Positions 31,119 to 40,025 of a stretch of DNA of 64,000 nucleotides are shown piece after piece. The position numbers and the translations under genes are program-made. The first letter of the stretch is position 1, and the number at the start of each line of letters is the position of its first letter. A model generated the notes under the pieces. It searched no databases. It was not told the origin of the DNA and saw only the letters and a program-made list of their open reading frames with translations. The stretch is from Candidatus Nitrosotenuis cloacae. Its GTDB lineage: Archaea > Thermoproteota > Nitrososphaeria > Nitrososphaerales > Nitrosopumilaceae. The stretch spans positions 1,390,582-1,454,581 of the forward strand of contig NZ_CP011097.1 in NCBI RefSeq assembly GCF_000955905.1, given 5' to 3'.

Positions 31119-32810
31119 CTACTTTGGAAGATGTATTGTAAAGATTGTAGGGTTGTTCTTTACATAGATTGAACCATTATGTTGTTCTATGATGTTTTTG
31201 ACGGTTGCAAGTCCCAGGCCTGTTCCCTTTGGTTTTGTGGTAAACAGCGGCTCAAAGATTTTTGGCAAAACATTTTCTGGAATTCCTGAGCCCGAGTCCT
31301 CGATTTCTATGGTGTAGAATTTGTCTTGATCATTTACTCGTATGTTGATTGTTCCATCTCCATCCATTGCCTGTATGGAATTTGTGATCAGATTTGCTAT
31401 GACGACTTCGAGTTTTTCTGCATCGCATTTTATGGTACGATCAGATTCGGGAAGATTTATTGTTACTATGGACGGTTTTTCAATCCTATCAACCACAAGT
31501 GAGAGAATTTGTTTTATCGAGTTTTCTTTGATTTGCAGTGGTGTTGTTCTAACAAAATCCAATGTATCACTTATTTGATAGTTGATTTTGGATGTAGCCC
31601 TGTCAATTCTATCTAGTTGGGATATGGTTTTTTCATCAAGTGCGTTGTTCTTTTTGGCAATCTCTACTGTGTTTTTGATTACAGATAGAGGATTTCTAAT
31701 GTCATGCGCTAATCTGCTTGCTAGCTGTCCAATTGCAGAAAGCTTTTCGCTTTTTAGGAGATCCTCATTTAGCTTTGTTATGCGGTTTATGTTTCGCTGA
31801 TTAGAGCGAATGGCAATAAAGACAAATGCGCTCATTGATACCCCTATTGCAGGAATGGCGACCAATACAGACGTTTCAAAGTCTGTAAATGCGTGAATAC
31901 GGCTAAACTCGATTAGCCATGTTCTATGGCCAAATTCGAGATTGGTTGATTTTATCCAGGTATAGTCAGGTGTCGCTTTTTTGGAATCATAGTAGAGGGT
32001 TTCATCGGACTTTGTGCCGTCATAGATCTTGATTCTGACATTACCAGTTGCTGTCTCTTGTAAGACTGGTAGTATTGCATCGAACAGATCATGCGTTCTA
32101 AAGGCACTGTACACAAATCCCTGTAGTGCGGCAGTTTTTTGCTCAACTGTCTGATGCGGTTTACCCTTTTCATATACTGGTAAGAACATCAAAAATCCCG
32201 GCTGAACATCTTCCGTAGTTTCTTGCACTAGAGTTACTTTGCCTGAAATTGTTGCAGTGCTAGTTTCACGTGCTTTTTCCATTGCTGCTCGCCTTACTGG
32301 TTCCGAGAACGTGTCGTATCCCAATGCCATAAGATTACGAGCGTTAACTGGTTCGACATAGACAATGGAATGATATTCGTCTCTTGGCGTATCAGGACGA
32401 ACTGTATAATCAGGGTATGTCAAGCGCATTTCCTGTATATGTTTTGCCAGGTCCTCAGAGTTGCCTATCTTTTTTGAATATCCTGTTACTTGCACTCCAG
32501 GGAATCGAGTCTCTAATTGTTGATTTGCGATAAAGGTTCGCCACTCGTCTGATGTAACTTCATCTGAGCTGATAAACAACCCCTGTGCTGAATACAAGAC
32601 TTGTTCATAGTTGACCAGTCTGTTTTCTATTGTATGTGTGAGTTTTTTTGCAATGAAATCAAATTCATGATCTTGTTGAATGAGAATATAGCTGTAGAAC
32701 AATCCTAGTATGGTAAATGTGATAAACAAAGATCCGCCAAGTGCAATAAAGTCAATATGTCTACTGTGCATGGTTCTTGATTTTTGGGCTAGGGACTTGT
32801 AAATAGACAT
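31119..32810 (-). CDS. CHASE-domain membrane histidine kinase
   Basis: 563 residues: TM1 (about 20-44), an extracytoplasmic CHASE-type sensor (45-300; FPGVQVTGYSKKI), TM2 (about 313-336), then HisKA with phospho-accepting His369 (ASRLAHDIRNPL) and HATPase with N box (VIANLITNSIQAM), G1 (DSGSGIPENVLPKIF) and G2 (GTGLGLATV). It should sense a small extracellular molecule and phosphorylate a response regulator, but no regulator gene is adjacent, so it is an orphan. Divergent from the AbrB-PhoU gene. Confidence 0.93.
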   Translation of the reverse strand: MSIYKSLAQKSRTMHSRHIDFIALGGSLFITFTILGLFYSYILIQQDHEFDFIAKKLTHTIENRLVNYEQVLYSAQGLFISSDEVTSDEWRTFIANQQLETRFPGVQVTGYSKKIGNSEDLAKHIQEMRLTYPDYTVRPDTPRDEYHSIVYVEPVNARNLMALGYDTFSEPVRRAAMEKARETSTATISGKVTLVQETTEDVQPGFLMFLPVYEKGKPHQTVEQKTAALQGFVYSAFRTHDLFDAILPVLQETATGNVRIKIYDGTKSDETLYYDSKKATPDYTWIKSTNLEFGHRTWLIEFSRIHAFTDFETSVLVAIPAIGVSMSAFVFIAIRSNQRNINRITKLNEDLLKSEKLSAIGQLASRLAHDIRNPLSVIKNTVEIAKKNNALDEKTISQLDRIDRATSKINYQISDTLDFVRTTPLQIKENSIKQILSLVVDRIEKPSIVTINLPESDRTIKCDAEKLEVVIANLITNSIQAMDGDGTINIRVNDQDKFYTIEIEDSGSGIPENVLPKIFEPLFTTKPKGTGLGLATVKNIIEQHNGSIYVKNNPTIFTIHLPK

Positions 32811-32905
32811 TAGGTTTTGCTGACAGGCTGGTAAAACATATGCATATCATACTGGGAATATATTTTGAGGACACATCTATATAGATAGACCAAATTCATT
32901 TAGTT

Positions 32906-33952
32906 ATGTCAGAGAGAGAAGAGACAAGACGCATCCAGTTTACGGGAAAATCATCATACATTGTGTCGCTGCCAAAACAGTGGATTATGGAGCTTGGCCT
33001 AAAGCAGGGAGACCAGATCAGCATAACCAGAGAGGGCAAGTCCGCACTAAAGATAATCCCATCAAAGGACCAGGCAAAATCAACTCAGAATGAGGAGGCC
33101 ATACTAGAGATAACGCGGGATGATGACAATGCCGCAATTATTAGAAAGCTAGTATCATTGTATTTTCTTGGCTACAAAACCATACAGGTAAAGCCAAAAT
33201 CAGATAGACTACAGCCAGGACAGAGAAACGCCATCAAATCCGCCGTAAAGGGAATGCTGATGGGCGCTGAGATAATTTCAGATTCCATTGACGGCATAAC
33301 AATCCAGGTTTTAGTGAATTTGTTGGAATTAACAGTCGATGGCGCATTCAAGCGAATGCTGCACCTGGCAAAATCAATGCTCCGAGATGCATTGCTTGCA
33401 GTGAGGGAGGCAAACTTGGAGCTTGCCAAAGAAGTGATTGATTCGGATGATGAGGTGGACAGGTTTGGCTTTTACATCATACGACAGCTAAAGATTGCCA
33501 TTCAAAACGAGTACATGCTGCGAGACATGGGCTTTACAAACGCAAGGCAGTGCCTTGGATATAGGCTGATTGTAAAAAACATCGAGCGAACTGGTGACCA
33601 TGCAACCTTAATTGCAAAGGATCTCCTAGAGTTCAAAGAATCCGTCAGAAAGGATGCAATGGACAAAATCGAGGACCTAACAGACTTTGCCATATCCACA
33701 CTAGATCAGGCATGTTTGGCATTATTCAAGGAAGACTTTGCCCAAGCAGAGGCCGCAATCAAGAAATCATCCGAATTATCAAAGTACGAGAAAAAGATCC
33801 TAGAATCCGTCAAATCAATAAAAAACGAGGAAGAGGCCTACCGTATAAGAAGAATGGCAGAAAACATCGCCAGAATCGCTGAATACGCAAGCGATATTGC
33901 GGAAATCGTACTAAACATGAACATCGAAAAGATGTTAAGAAAACGCCCATAA
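32906..33952 (+). CDS. AbrB/SpoVT-PhoU fusion regulator
   Basis: 348 residues. The N-terminal about 50 residues are a swapped-hairpin AbrB/SpoVT DNA-binding domain (RRIQFTGKSSYIVSLPKQWIMELGLKQGDQISI). The rest holds two PhoU three-helix domains with metal-binding E/D-rich helices (IDSDDEVDRFGFYI, NIERTGDHATLIAKDLLE, NIARIAEYASDIAEIVL). Such fusions regulate phosphate metabolism in archaea. A TATA-like TATATAGATAG lies about 25 nt upstream. HflX follows 9 nt later and aTrm56 after that, so the three may form one transcript. Confidence 0.9.
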   Translation: MSEREETRRIQFTGKSSYIVSLPKQWIMELGLKQGDQISITREGKSALKIIPSKDQAKSTQNEEAILEITRDDDNAAIIRKLVSLYFLGYKTIQVKPKSDRLQPGQRNAIKSAVKGMLMGAEIISDSIDGITIQVLVNLLELTVDGAFKRMLHLAKSMLRDALLAVREANLELAKEVIDSDDEVDRFGFYIIRQLKIAIQNEYMLRDMGFTNARQCLGYRLIVKNIERTGDHATLIAKDLLEFKESVRKDAMDKIEDLTDFAISTLDQACLALFKEDFAQAEAAIKKSSELSKYEKKILESVKSIKNEEEAYRIRRMAENIARIAEYASDIAEIVLNMNIEKMLRKRP

Positions 33953-33961
33953 CCGAATAAC

Positions 33962-35092
33962 ATGCACAGTGCGATTCTAATCACATACGACAATGAAGAT
34001 TCTATAAAAGAAGCATATGGCTTGTGCGAGGCAGCCGGCTACAAAGTTGACAAGCTGATTCGCCAAAAATTCCTCAACAAATCTCGATACGGGATAGGTG
34101 AGGGAAAAATGCTAGAGATAAAGGAATTATCAGAAAAAATAAAGCCAGATGTTCTCATATATGATGAGATTCTCAAGCCGAGTCAAAACTACAACCTGGC
34201 ATCAAAGCTGAAAATCAACATTTTGGACAGAGAGTCATTAATTTTGGAAATATTTGAGCGACGAGCAACCAGCGCGGAATCACATCTGCAGATCAAGCTG
34301 GCGCAGTTCCGATATGAGATGTCAAGGGCAAAAGAAAAGGTCAGACTTGCAAAGATGGGCGAGCAGCCCGGATTCATGGGAATTGGAATGTACGAAGTGG
34401 ATTCATACTATAATGACATTCAAAACAGAATGCGCAGCGTAAAATCAAAGCTAGTAAAGATGGGAAAGCAGCGAGCATTGCACAGAGAGGCAAGAAGACG
34501 CGTAGGCCTCAAAACAATATCGCTTGCAGGATATACTTCAGCTGGAAAGACTACAATGTTTAATGTGCTAACAGGCGAGACAAAGCAGGAAAGCCCAGAA
34601 TTATTTACCACCCTATCCACGACTACAAGAAAAACCATGATAGAGAAATATCCGGCCTTGATCTCAGATACGGTAGGATTTATCTCAAAGCTGCCTGCCT
34701 ATATGATAGAGGCATTCAAGTCCACACTTGAGGAGCTAAAGTACGCAGAGGTAGTAATTGTTGTGATTGATATTTCAGATTCAGAGATGGATCTTAGAAA
34801 AAAATACCGAAGCTGCCTCAAAACTATGGCGGATTTGGATGTTGACCAAGAGCGTGTGATCTATGCGCTAAACAAGTCCGATCTGGTAGAGCCAGAAGAT
34901 ATCATAAAAAAAGCAGAGTTCATTGGACTGTCTGATAGCAAAAAATGGGTGCCAGTCTCGGCAGTCAGCCAGCAAAACATTCCAAAGCTAATGGAGCTGG
35001 TCAAAAAAATGATAGAGCGTCCACCTCAGCAAATAAAAGAGATTCCAAGAAAACAGGACTTGACAAAATTCTATGAGCAAGATGACGATTGA
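33962..35092 (+). CDS. hflX: GTPase HflX
   Basis: 376 residues: the HflX N-terminal domain (1-180; [38 protein letters not shown]) and a G domain with G1 GYTSAGKTT (190-198), switch II DTVGF, and NKSD (G4). HflX splits or rescues stalled ribosomes using GTP. The C-terminus is short and lacks a long extension. It overlaps the downstream tRNA methyltransferase start by 11 nt. Confidence 0.95.
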   Translation: MHSAILITYDNEDSIKEAYGLCEAAGYKVDKLIRQKFLNKSRYGIGEGKMLEIKELSEKIKPDVLIYDEILKPSQNYNLASKLKINILDRESLILEIFERRATSAESHLQIKLAQFRYEMSRAKEKVRLAKMGEQPGFMGIGMYEVDSYYNDIQNRMRSVKSKLVKMGKQRALHREARRRVGLKTISLAGYTSAGKTTMFNVLTGETKQESPELFTTLSTTTRKTMIEKYPALISDTVGFISKLPAYMIEAFKSTLEELKYAEVVIVVIDISDSEMDLRKKYRSCLKTMADLDVDQERVIYALNKSDLVEPEDIIKKAEFIGLSDSKKWVPVSAVSQQNIPKLMELVKKMIERPPQQIKEIPRKQDLTKFYEQDDD

Positions 35093-35612
35093 GGTACTAA
35101 GAATAGGCCAGCGAGTCGTCCGCGATGACCGAGTAACTACGCATGTAGCTCTTGTGTCTCGAGCATTTGGCGCATCAAAGATATTCATGAACGAGATAAA
35201 CCCCGAAATAAAGCAGACCTTACAGCGAGTAAACAAATCCTGGGGCAGCAACTTTGAGATCGAATACATTGAGAGCTGGCGCGCACTCTTAAAATCAAAG
35301 AAAAAAGATGGTGCCAAAATAGTGCACCTCACCATGTATGGTCAAAACATCAATGACGTGCAAAAAAAGATTGGCGCTGAAAAACACATCTTAATTGTGG
35401 TAGGCGCAGAAAAGGTTCCGCGAGACGTATATGAAAATGCAGACTATAATGTTGCAGTGGGTAATCAACCACATTCTGAGATAAGCGCACTAGCAATCAC
35501 ATTGGACAGGATTCAAAACGGCAAGCAGTTTGATGCAAAGTTTGATGATGCCAGACTACAAATCGTACCATCAGAGAAAGGCAAGCAGGTAGTTGCCAAA
35601 AAGAAAAACTAG
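35082..35612 (+). CDS. trm56: tRNA (cytidine(56)-2'-O)-methyltransferase
   Basis: 176 residues from ATG 35082, which fits the family N-terminus ([31 protein letters not shown]); ATG 35073 is an alternative. The SPOUT knot region is [42 protein letters not shown]. aTrm56 methylates the 2'-OH of C56 in the tRNA T-loop, an archaeal-specific modification. It overlaps hflX and ends 4 nt inside a minus-strand zinc-ribbon mini-gene. Confidence 0.93.
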   Translation: MTIEVLRIGQRVVRDDRVTTHVALVSRAFGASKIFMNEINPEIKQTLQRVNKSWGSNFEIEYIESWRALLKSKKKDGAKIVHLTMYGQNINDVQKKIGAEKHILIVVGAEKVPRDVYENADYNVAVGNQPHSEISALAITLDRIQNGKQFDAKFDDARLQIVPSEKGKQVVAKKKN

Positions 35613-35722
35613 TTTGATTGTACCCATCCGCCGCACGATGAGCAGATAAGCATACCATCATCATTTTCATATGAGGGAGTTCCTGGCGGACACTCACATT
35701 TTGAGATTACCTCTTCATCCAT
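35609..35722 (-). CDS. 37-aa zinc-ribbon mini-protein
   Basis: A 37-codon frame with C-x-C (KCECPP) and C-x2-C (CSSCGGW) separated by about 18 residues and a Gly-Trp hook after the second pair, so a minimal zinc ribbon. A TATA-like TTAAAATAAC lies about 24 nt before the ATG, as in leaderless genes. Its stop overlaps the convergent trm56 stop by 3 nt. Confidence 0.6.
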   Translation of the reverse strand: MDEEVISKCECPPGTPSYENDDGMLICSSCGGWVQSN

Positions 35723-35833
35723 AGAGTAATGTTGTGGTTTATGTTATTTTAAGAAGACATGTTGAAAATCAAACATTTGTTTATTGATTTGTGCTTATTT
35801 ATTGCAATTTTAAGGGATTAGCTGCGATTTTCG

Positions 35834-36235
35834 CTATCTGTCAGCTAGTCTTGCCTGCTCTGTGCTAAATGTATCAATCACATGGGATGCGAGGCGCTCA
35901 ATGTCAAGGTCCTTATCAGCAGAGATCAATAGAGTCATCCTTGCTATAGGAAATGGAAAGCTTATCAGAATTATCTTGTCCCGCCTTGCGGCCAAATAGT
36001 TGATTGGTCCCAGTTCCTTATCCAGCCCTCGCCTCAGGGAGATCTCTGAGATGAACTCCATGAATTTAGTTAATTTTTGTTTGTCACCCTCCATGGGAAT
36101 CAGGCCTTGTTTGAATCCGCCTGCAACTAGCTTGCCGAATTCATCCAATATTCCTGCAAATCTTATCTTCTTTTCCAGTACGAGTTTTTTGCATTTCTCA
36201 TCATATGTAGGATATTTTATTTTGCCCACTAACAT
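35834..36235 (-). CDS. Sensor-like protein, paralogue of 22800 gene
   Basis: 133 residues from ATG 36235 (ATG 36250 is possible). It shares IRFAGILDEFGKLVAGG...GPINYLAARRDKIILISFPF with the gene at 22800, suggesting a small roadblock/profilin-like signalling fold. It is last in a three-gene unit behind a stand-alone RAM/Lrp domain and a Cys-rich mini-protein. The combination of ligand-binding, Cys-rich and sensor-like proteins suggests a signalling complex. Function unknown. Confidence 0.7.
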   Translation of the reverse strand: MLVGKIKYPTYDEKCKKLVLEKKIRFAGILDEFGKLVAGGFKQGLIPMEGDKQKLTKFMEFISEISLRRGLDKELGPINYLAARRDKIILISFPFPIARMTLLISADKDLDIERLASHVIDTFSTEQARLADR

Positions 36236-36468
36236 GGAGCCATCCCCCATAATGTCAGAGTTGATCTGACTCGTGAAATGGCCCTAATCTTGCTAGTTAC
36301 AACATTTTTGATCATTGTATCAGATGGCGCCTCTATTCTTGCAACTATATCATATGCCCCAAATACCCCATACGTTTCCTTGATTTTTTTGATTGATTTT
36401 AGCTCAGATAAAACATGTTCCTCAGAACCAACATCACAATTTATCAAAACATATGCAGATGACATCAT
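36229..36468 (-). CDS. Stand-alone Lrp/AsnC ligand-binding (RAM) domain
   Basis: 79 residues that form just the RAM domain of Lrp/AsnC proteins (AYVLINCDVGSEEHVLSELKSIKKIKETYGVFGAYDIVARIEA...IRAISRVRSTLTLWG), with no helix-turn-helix. Such stand-alone domains oligomerise and bind amino acids and can modulate full-length Lrp proteins. It overlaps the next gene by 7 nt and follows a Cys-rich mini-protein by 8 nt. Confidence 0.88.
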   Translation of the reverse strand: MMSSAYVLINCDVGSEEHVLSELKSIKKIKETYGVFGAYDIVARIEAPSDTMIKNVVTSKIRAISRVRSTLTLWGMAPC

Positions 36469-36476
36469 TATTCACC

Positions 36477-36614
36477 TTATGGAATGTGCTTTTTGCAGTA
36501 ACACTTTAGTTCGGTGCACTCTTTTAGTGCACTGACATATTCAGTCATTGGCTTTTTTTCTATTCCACAGAAGCACACTTCTGCTTCATCTCCACATTTT
36601 ACACAATAGCTCAT
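36477..36614 (-). CDS. 45-aa Cys-rich protein
   Basis: A 45-residue frame with eight Cys in two C-x2-C pairs and further isolated Cys (SYCVKCGDEAEVCFCG...ECTELKCYCKKHIP). Probably binds zinc or an iron-sulfur cluster. It is preceded by a TATA-like GATATATA about 25 nt upstream and heads the unit with the RAM and sensor-like genes. Confidence 0.65.
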   Translation of the reverse strand: MSYCVKCGDEAEVCFCGIEKKPMTEYVSALKECTELKCYCKKHIP

Positions 36615-36825
36615 GATGTTAATACACAGTTTACGTATATATCATAAATCATGTAAAAACCATTAATTCATTAATCATTTTAGAAATAACATAAACAAAT
36701 GTTTAGAATTTTATCACATATTCCAACAAAAGTAGACATCTGTAAGGTAATTTGATGACTAAACAGACAAAATCAAAGAAAACACATGATCAGGCTTTTG
36801 TGCCATGGTGTGGTATGGTATGATA

Positions 36826-36923
36826 GAAGCTGACGCAGTAGCCAATTCATGACGCAACACCGGTTTGCCGGTAGAACATACTGCTTCTGCCCTAAGCAAA
36901 GGATGTTGTCCCCCGTCAGCTTT
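36826..36923 (+). ncRNA. Candidate structured non-coding RNA
   Basis: A 98-nt element closed by a 9-bp stem, AAGCTGACG (36827-36835) with CGTCAGCTT (36914-36922), extendable by a G-T pair. Inside are CAGTA/TACTG (36836-36840/36879-36883), a perfect hairpin ACCGG-TTTG-CCGGT (36859-36872), a GCTT/AAGC hairpin, and a possible pseudoknot CAAC/GTTG (36855-36858/36905-36908). It is more GC-rich than its flanks, codes for no convincing protein and ends just before the tfe TATA box. It lacks a T-loop, so it is not a tRNA. The strand and the ends are inferred. The rest of the 36615-36963 gap is AT-rich with no gene seen. Confidence 0.5.
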
Positions 36924-36931
36924 GTTCGCAG

Positions 36932-36942
36932 ATATTAAATAT
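36932..36942 (+). promoter_or_regulatory. TATA box of tfe
   Basis: ATATTAAATAT lies 22-32 nt before the tfe ATG, the spacing of a leaderless archaeal promoter, and starts right after the candidate RNA. Confidence 0.6.
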
Positions 36943-36963
36943 GCAAAAGGAATTTTCAAGTCA

Positions 36964-37479
36964 ATGGTCGAATCTTACGAGGACCCATTTGTTAGAATCT
37001 CTGCAATGATTGGCGGAGACGAATACCTCAAAGTAGCCCGCGCATTACTAAAAGCAGAAGACGCAACAGACGAGGAAATTGCCAGTTCGACCGGACTGAG
37101 AATAAACATGGTAAGAAAAGTTCTCTATGATTTGTTTGGCAAAGCACTCATCACAGGAATTCGCGTAAAGGATGAGCGAAAGGGCTGGTTTGTGTACAGA
37201 TGGCGCTCAAGAAAGGACGAAGTTGAGAATTTCATTGAAAACCAAAAGAAAAAGATCTCAGAGCGACTCCAGCAAAGACTAGACTATGAGAACTCGTCGC
37301 AATTTTATCACTGTGGAAATGAGGACTGTCCAAGAATTACATTTGAGACGGCACTGGAACAGTTCTTCAAGTGTCCAAGGTGTGGCGGCGTGGTGAACCT
37401 AAAGAAAAACGACAAGCTCAAAAAGGCACTAGAATCAAAGGTCACCGAAATAAGAAACGACATGCGTCGTCAGTTATAG
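36964..37479 (+). CDS. tfe: Transcription factor E (TFE alpha)
   Basis: 171 residues from ATG 36964. A winged helix (ATDEEIASSTGLRINMVRKVLYDLFGKALI) is followed by a coiled linker and a zinc ribbon (HCGNEDCPRITFE...FFKCPRCGG). TFE stabilises the open RNA-polymerase promoter complex. The upstream frame extension runs through the structured RNA and is rejected on the basis of the TATA position. The 3' end overlaps the convergent arfC gene by 10 nt. Confidence 0.95.
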   Translation: MVESYEDPFVRISAMIGGDEYLKVARALLKAEDATDEEIASSTGLRINMVRKVLYDLFGKALITGIRVKDERKGWFVYRWRSRKDEVENFIENQKKKISERLQQRLDYENSSQFYHCGNEDCPRITFETALEQFFKCPRCGGVVNLKKNDKLKKALESKVTEIRNDMRRQL

Positions 37480-38117
37480 TATAGTACGAGTTCGTTGTTT
37501 TGGCGTGTAATTTTGCACAGATTTAGCCTCAGGGATTGGCTGATTTTTGAGAACCCATCTCCTTCGACTAGGGTCTTTGCTTTGTTTCCACCAACCAGAT
37601 ATGGTGTTACGGTAACAACTACCTCATCGACCAGGCCCTGACTTACAAAATCCCAGTTTGTGGTTCCGCCACCCTCCAACAATATGGTTTTGATTTTTTT
37701 GTGGTGTAGAAACCTCAAGAGTCTTTTTAGCTCAACTTTGTTTTGTCCTGCAATCACAACATCAACCGGGAACTTGGCAAGATTTGCCAGGTTTTTCTTT
37801 GATGCTTTCTTTGATACTGCTATGATGGTTGGAATTTGGTGCGAGCTCTGAATTATTTTGGAGCTTGTCGGTATTTGTCCAAGCGAATCCAGAACTATTC
37901 TGATTGGATTTTTGCCTTTGACATATCTGACATTGAGCATGGGATTGTCTTGCAGTATAGTGTTTTTGCCTACTAGAATAGCATCCATTTGAGATCGTAA
38001 TCTGTGCAGTCGGATTTTGTCTTTTTTTGATGATAATGCCGAATCACCAGTTATGGTGGCAATTTTTCCATCAAGTGAGATTGCTGCAGAGAGAATAATG
38101 TGCGGCCTAGAGCTTAC
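37470..38117 (-). CDS. arfC: Diaminoribosylaminopyrimidinone phosphate reductase (ArfC/RIB7)
   Basis: 215 residues from ATG 38117. RibD-C/DHFR-like reductase: HIILSAAISLDGKIATITGDSALSS, MDAILVGKNTILQDNPMLNVR, TILLEGGGTTNWDF. In archaea it reduces the ribosyl group of the pyrimidine intermediate before deamination. It is last in the riboflavin operon and overlaps the amidohydrolase stop by 11 nt. Confidence 0.92.
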   Translation of the reverse strand, partial: VSSRPHIILSAAISLDGKIATITGDSALSSKKDKIRLHRLRSQMDAILVGKNTILQDNPMLNVRYVKGKNPIRIVLDSLGQIPTSSKIIQSSHQIPTIIAVSKKASKKNLANLAKFPVDVVIAGQNKVELKRLLRFLHHKKIKTILLEGGGTTNWDFVSQGLVDEVVVTVTPYLVGGNKAKTLVEGDGFSKISQSLRLNLCKITRQNNELVLYYN

Positions 38118-39279
38118 CATGTATGATTTTGCCTCCAATCATTACTGCAGATATGGCAGACTCGCTTGCCCTGTGCACTAGACTTGCATATGGATTGTGC
38201 ATTGGCTCCAAATCCAACGAATGCTTGTCAAAGAACACACCATCTGCCAAAAACCCAGGCTGAATTGAGCCTATTTTTTTGCCCAAGAGCATCCCGCCAT
38301 TTACGGTTGCCATCTTTAGGATCTCCTTTGGATCTATTCTTTTTTGGTGTAATCCCATGTGAACCTTCCAGAGATAGTCCATTTCTCTGAACATATCAGG
38401 TGAGTTTATCATCACATTATCGGTGCCTATTGCCACCTTGCAGCCGGCATTTTGCATTGCCTCAAAATTTGGAATCCCTTCTGCCAGTGATGCGTTTGCT
38501 CGAGGACAAATCACTATGCCTCGTGTCTTCTTTGCTGCCTTTTTGAGATCCGCCATTCCGGCATATGTCATGTGGATCATAAAGTGCGGTTTCATCTGTA
38601 GGGCGCGCTCCGTTTCTGTTCTTTTTGCGATTTTTTTAGAGACCAGAATACTTTGTTTTGTTTCGGAGCTGTGAATTGCGCGAATCTTTTTTGTTTTGGA
38701 ATAATATTGCAATGCAGAATCGCTGTTTTCATTTGCGCCAGAGATTCCAATACCATCAGAGATCTTAATCACTGCGGCAAGATTTTTTTTGATATCACCA
38801 GAGAGTGGTAGATTTTTTTTGATTTGGGCGTGGTCATGGTATGATTCAACCCTACCAAGAATTACTCCTCTGATTGGTGTATGCTCTAGTGCTTTTTGCA
38901 ACAATACAACACCGTATGATCCCCCCTCTCGAAAATCAACAAATGTCGTTATTCCTTTTCGGATCATGGAATGACACGCATTTTTCATAAATGACATCAA
39001 ATGTTCAGGATTACTCTGCTTGAGAATTCTCTGTTTTGCACCCAAAACAGGATGAATCTTGTTATCTACTGTTCCAGACAGTGTGGCATCTTTTGCAATA
39101 GAATCCCCAATGTGCGTGTGCATGTTGATAAATCCAGGCACAAGAAGGAGTCCCTCACAGTCGATTGCCTTGCCTTTTCTTTGGTTTAGCTTGCCAAACG
39201 TCTCAGATACAGGCAGGTTAGCTGATCTAACATATGTAAGGTCTTTGCCATAAAGGATGCTGAGATTTTTTAAAAGCAT
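38107..39279 (-). CDS. Metal-dependent amidohydrolase in riboflavin operon
   Basis: 390 residues of the amidohydrolase/cytosine-deaminase-like superfamily. Metal ligands are visible: NMHTHIGD, AIHSSET, HMTYA and IGTDN. Related enzymes deaminate purines, cytosine or s-triazines or hydrolyse amides. Its place between arfA and arfC points to one of the archaeal steps lacking a generally accepted enzyme, either deformylation of the ring-opened GTP product or deamination of the pyrimidine after ArfC. This is an inference from context. The gene overlaps arfA by 10 nt. Confidence 0.85.
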   Translation of the reverse strand: MLLKNLSILYGKDLTYVRSANLPVSETFGKLNQRKGKAIDCEGLLLVPGFINMHTHIGDSIAKDATLSGTVDNKIHPVLGAKQRILKQSNPEHLMSFMKNACHSMIRKGITTFVDFREGGSYGVVLLQKALEHTPIRGVILGRVESYHDHAQIKKNLPLSGDIKKNLAAVIKISDGIGISGANENSDSALQYYSKTKKIRAIHSSETKQSILVSKKIAKRTETERALQMKPHFMIHMTYAGMADLKKAAKKTRGIVICPRANASLAEGIPNFEAMQNAGCKVAIGTDNVMINSPDMFREMDYLWKVHMGLHQKRIDPKEILKMATVNGGMLLGKKIGSIQPGFLADGVFFDKHSLDLEPMHNPYASLVHRASESAISAVMIGGKIIHGKL

Positions 39280-40025
39280 GACAGCTCATAGATTTCCGGC
39301 TTTACTTGTTTGGCATCACGTATCTCTCGTATGGTATCAAGTGATTTTGTTGCAAGCTTTACTGCCTCCCTTGCTGTGCGTCCAGTGCCTATTCCGCAAT
39401 TAAACGAAACATCAAATTCCTTTTTTGCGATTTCCAGAAATTCCCGTGCATTTTTCTTTGCATCGCCAGATGTTACCACCATGAAGTTGTCCCCGCCCAT
39501 AAAGAAGCTCAGTGATTTTTTTGCTAAGAAAAATTCAGACATTTTTGCATAAATCCCAAAAATGACAGATGATATTTCGTATGGTGACTTTATTTTTCTC
39601 TGTGATGTGATGTTTTCCACATCAAAGTGCATTATCGTTACCTTTTGATCTGCATGTCCGTTTACAAATCCAAAGATGTGGTGATGGTCATCTAGTATTA
39701 TGGGGGTTTTTTTGCCCTCGTATGCCTTGAGATTGGCATCAAATGGATTGTCTGCATAACCAATCGACATGGAAAGCTTTAGTGATGATACTTGAGATAG
39801 TTTTTTTTGTATCTCAATGTGATCTGCTAGAGTCAAGCCATTTGTTATGACAAAAAACTCATCAAATCTATTTGAGAACACTAGACAATTCTTCTCAGAG
39901 AATAGTTTTTGGATCTGGCCATACAGATGTGCCTGAAGCATTTGCAATTCATGCTCCCTATCGGAGCCCAGAGTCAGGGTCCACGGACCATACTCTGTTA
40001 TCTTTATGATGGTAAGCTGGATCAT
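39270..40025 (-). CDS. arfA: GTP cyclohydrolase III (ArfA)
   Basis: 251 residues of the archaeal GCH III/GGDEF-related palm fold, with tandem modules: IIKITEYGPWTLTLGSDREHELQMLQA..., and VTIMHFDVENIT...LSFFMGGDNFMVVTSG...FNCGIGTGRTAREAV. It converts GTP to the formylamidopyrimidine nucleotide that starts archaeal riboflavin and F420 synthesis. Overlaps ribH by 4 nt. Confidence 0.93.
   Translation of the reverse strand: MIQLTIIKITEYGPWTLTLGSDREHELQMLQAHLYGQIQKLFSEKNCLVFSNRFDEFFVITNGLTLADHIEIQKKLSQVSSLKLSMSIGYADNPFDANLKAYEGKKTPIILDDHHHIFGFVNGHADQKVTIMHFDVENITSQRKIKSPYEISSVIFGIYAKMSEFFLAKKSLSFFMGGDNFMVVTSGDAKKNAREFLEIAKKEFDVSFNCGIGTGRTAREAVKLATKSLDTIREIRDAKQVKPEIYELSCF

Noticed and set aside
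36826-36923. tRNA gene
   Set aside because: The 7-bp acceptor-like end is present, but no T-loop GTTCRA motif or anticodon arm can be placed.
36865-36963. 33-residue N-terminal extension of TFE
   Set aside because: It runs through the structured RNA and the TATA box; TFE proteins begin at the later ATG.
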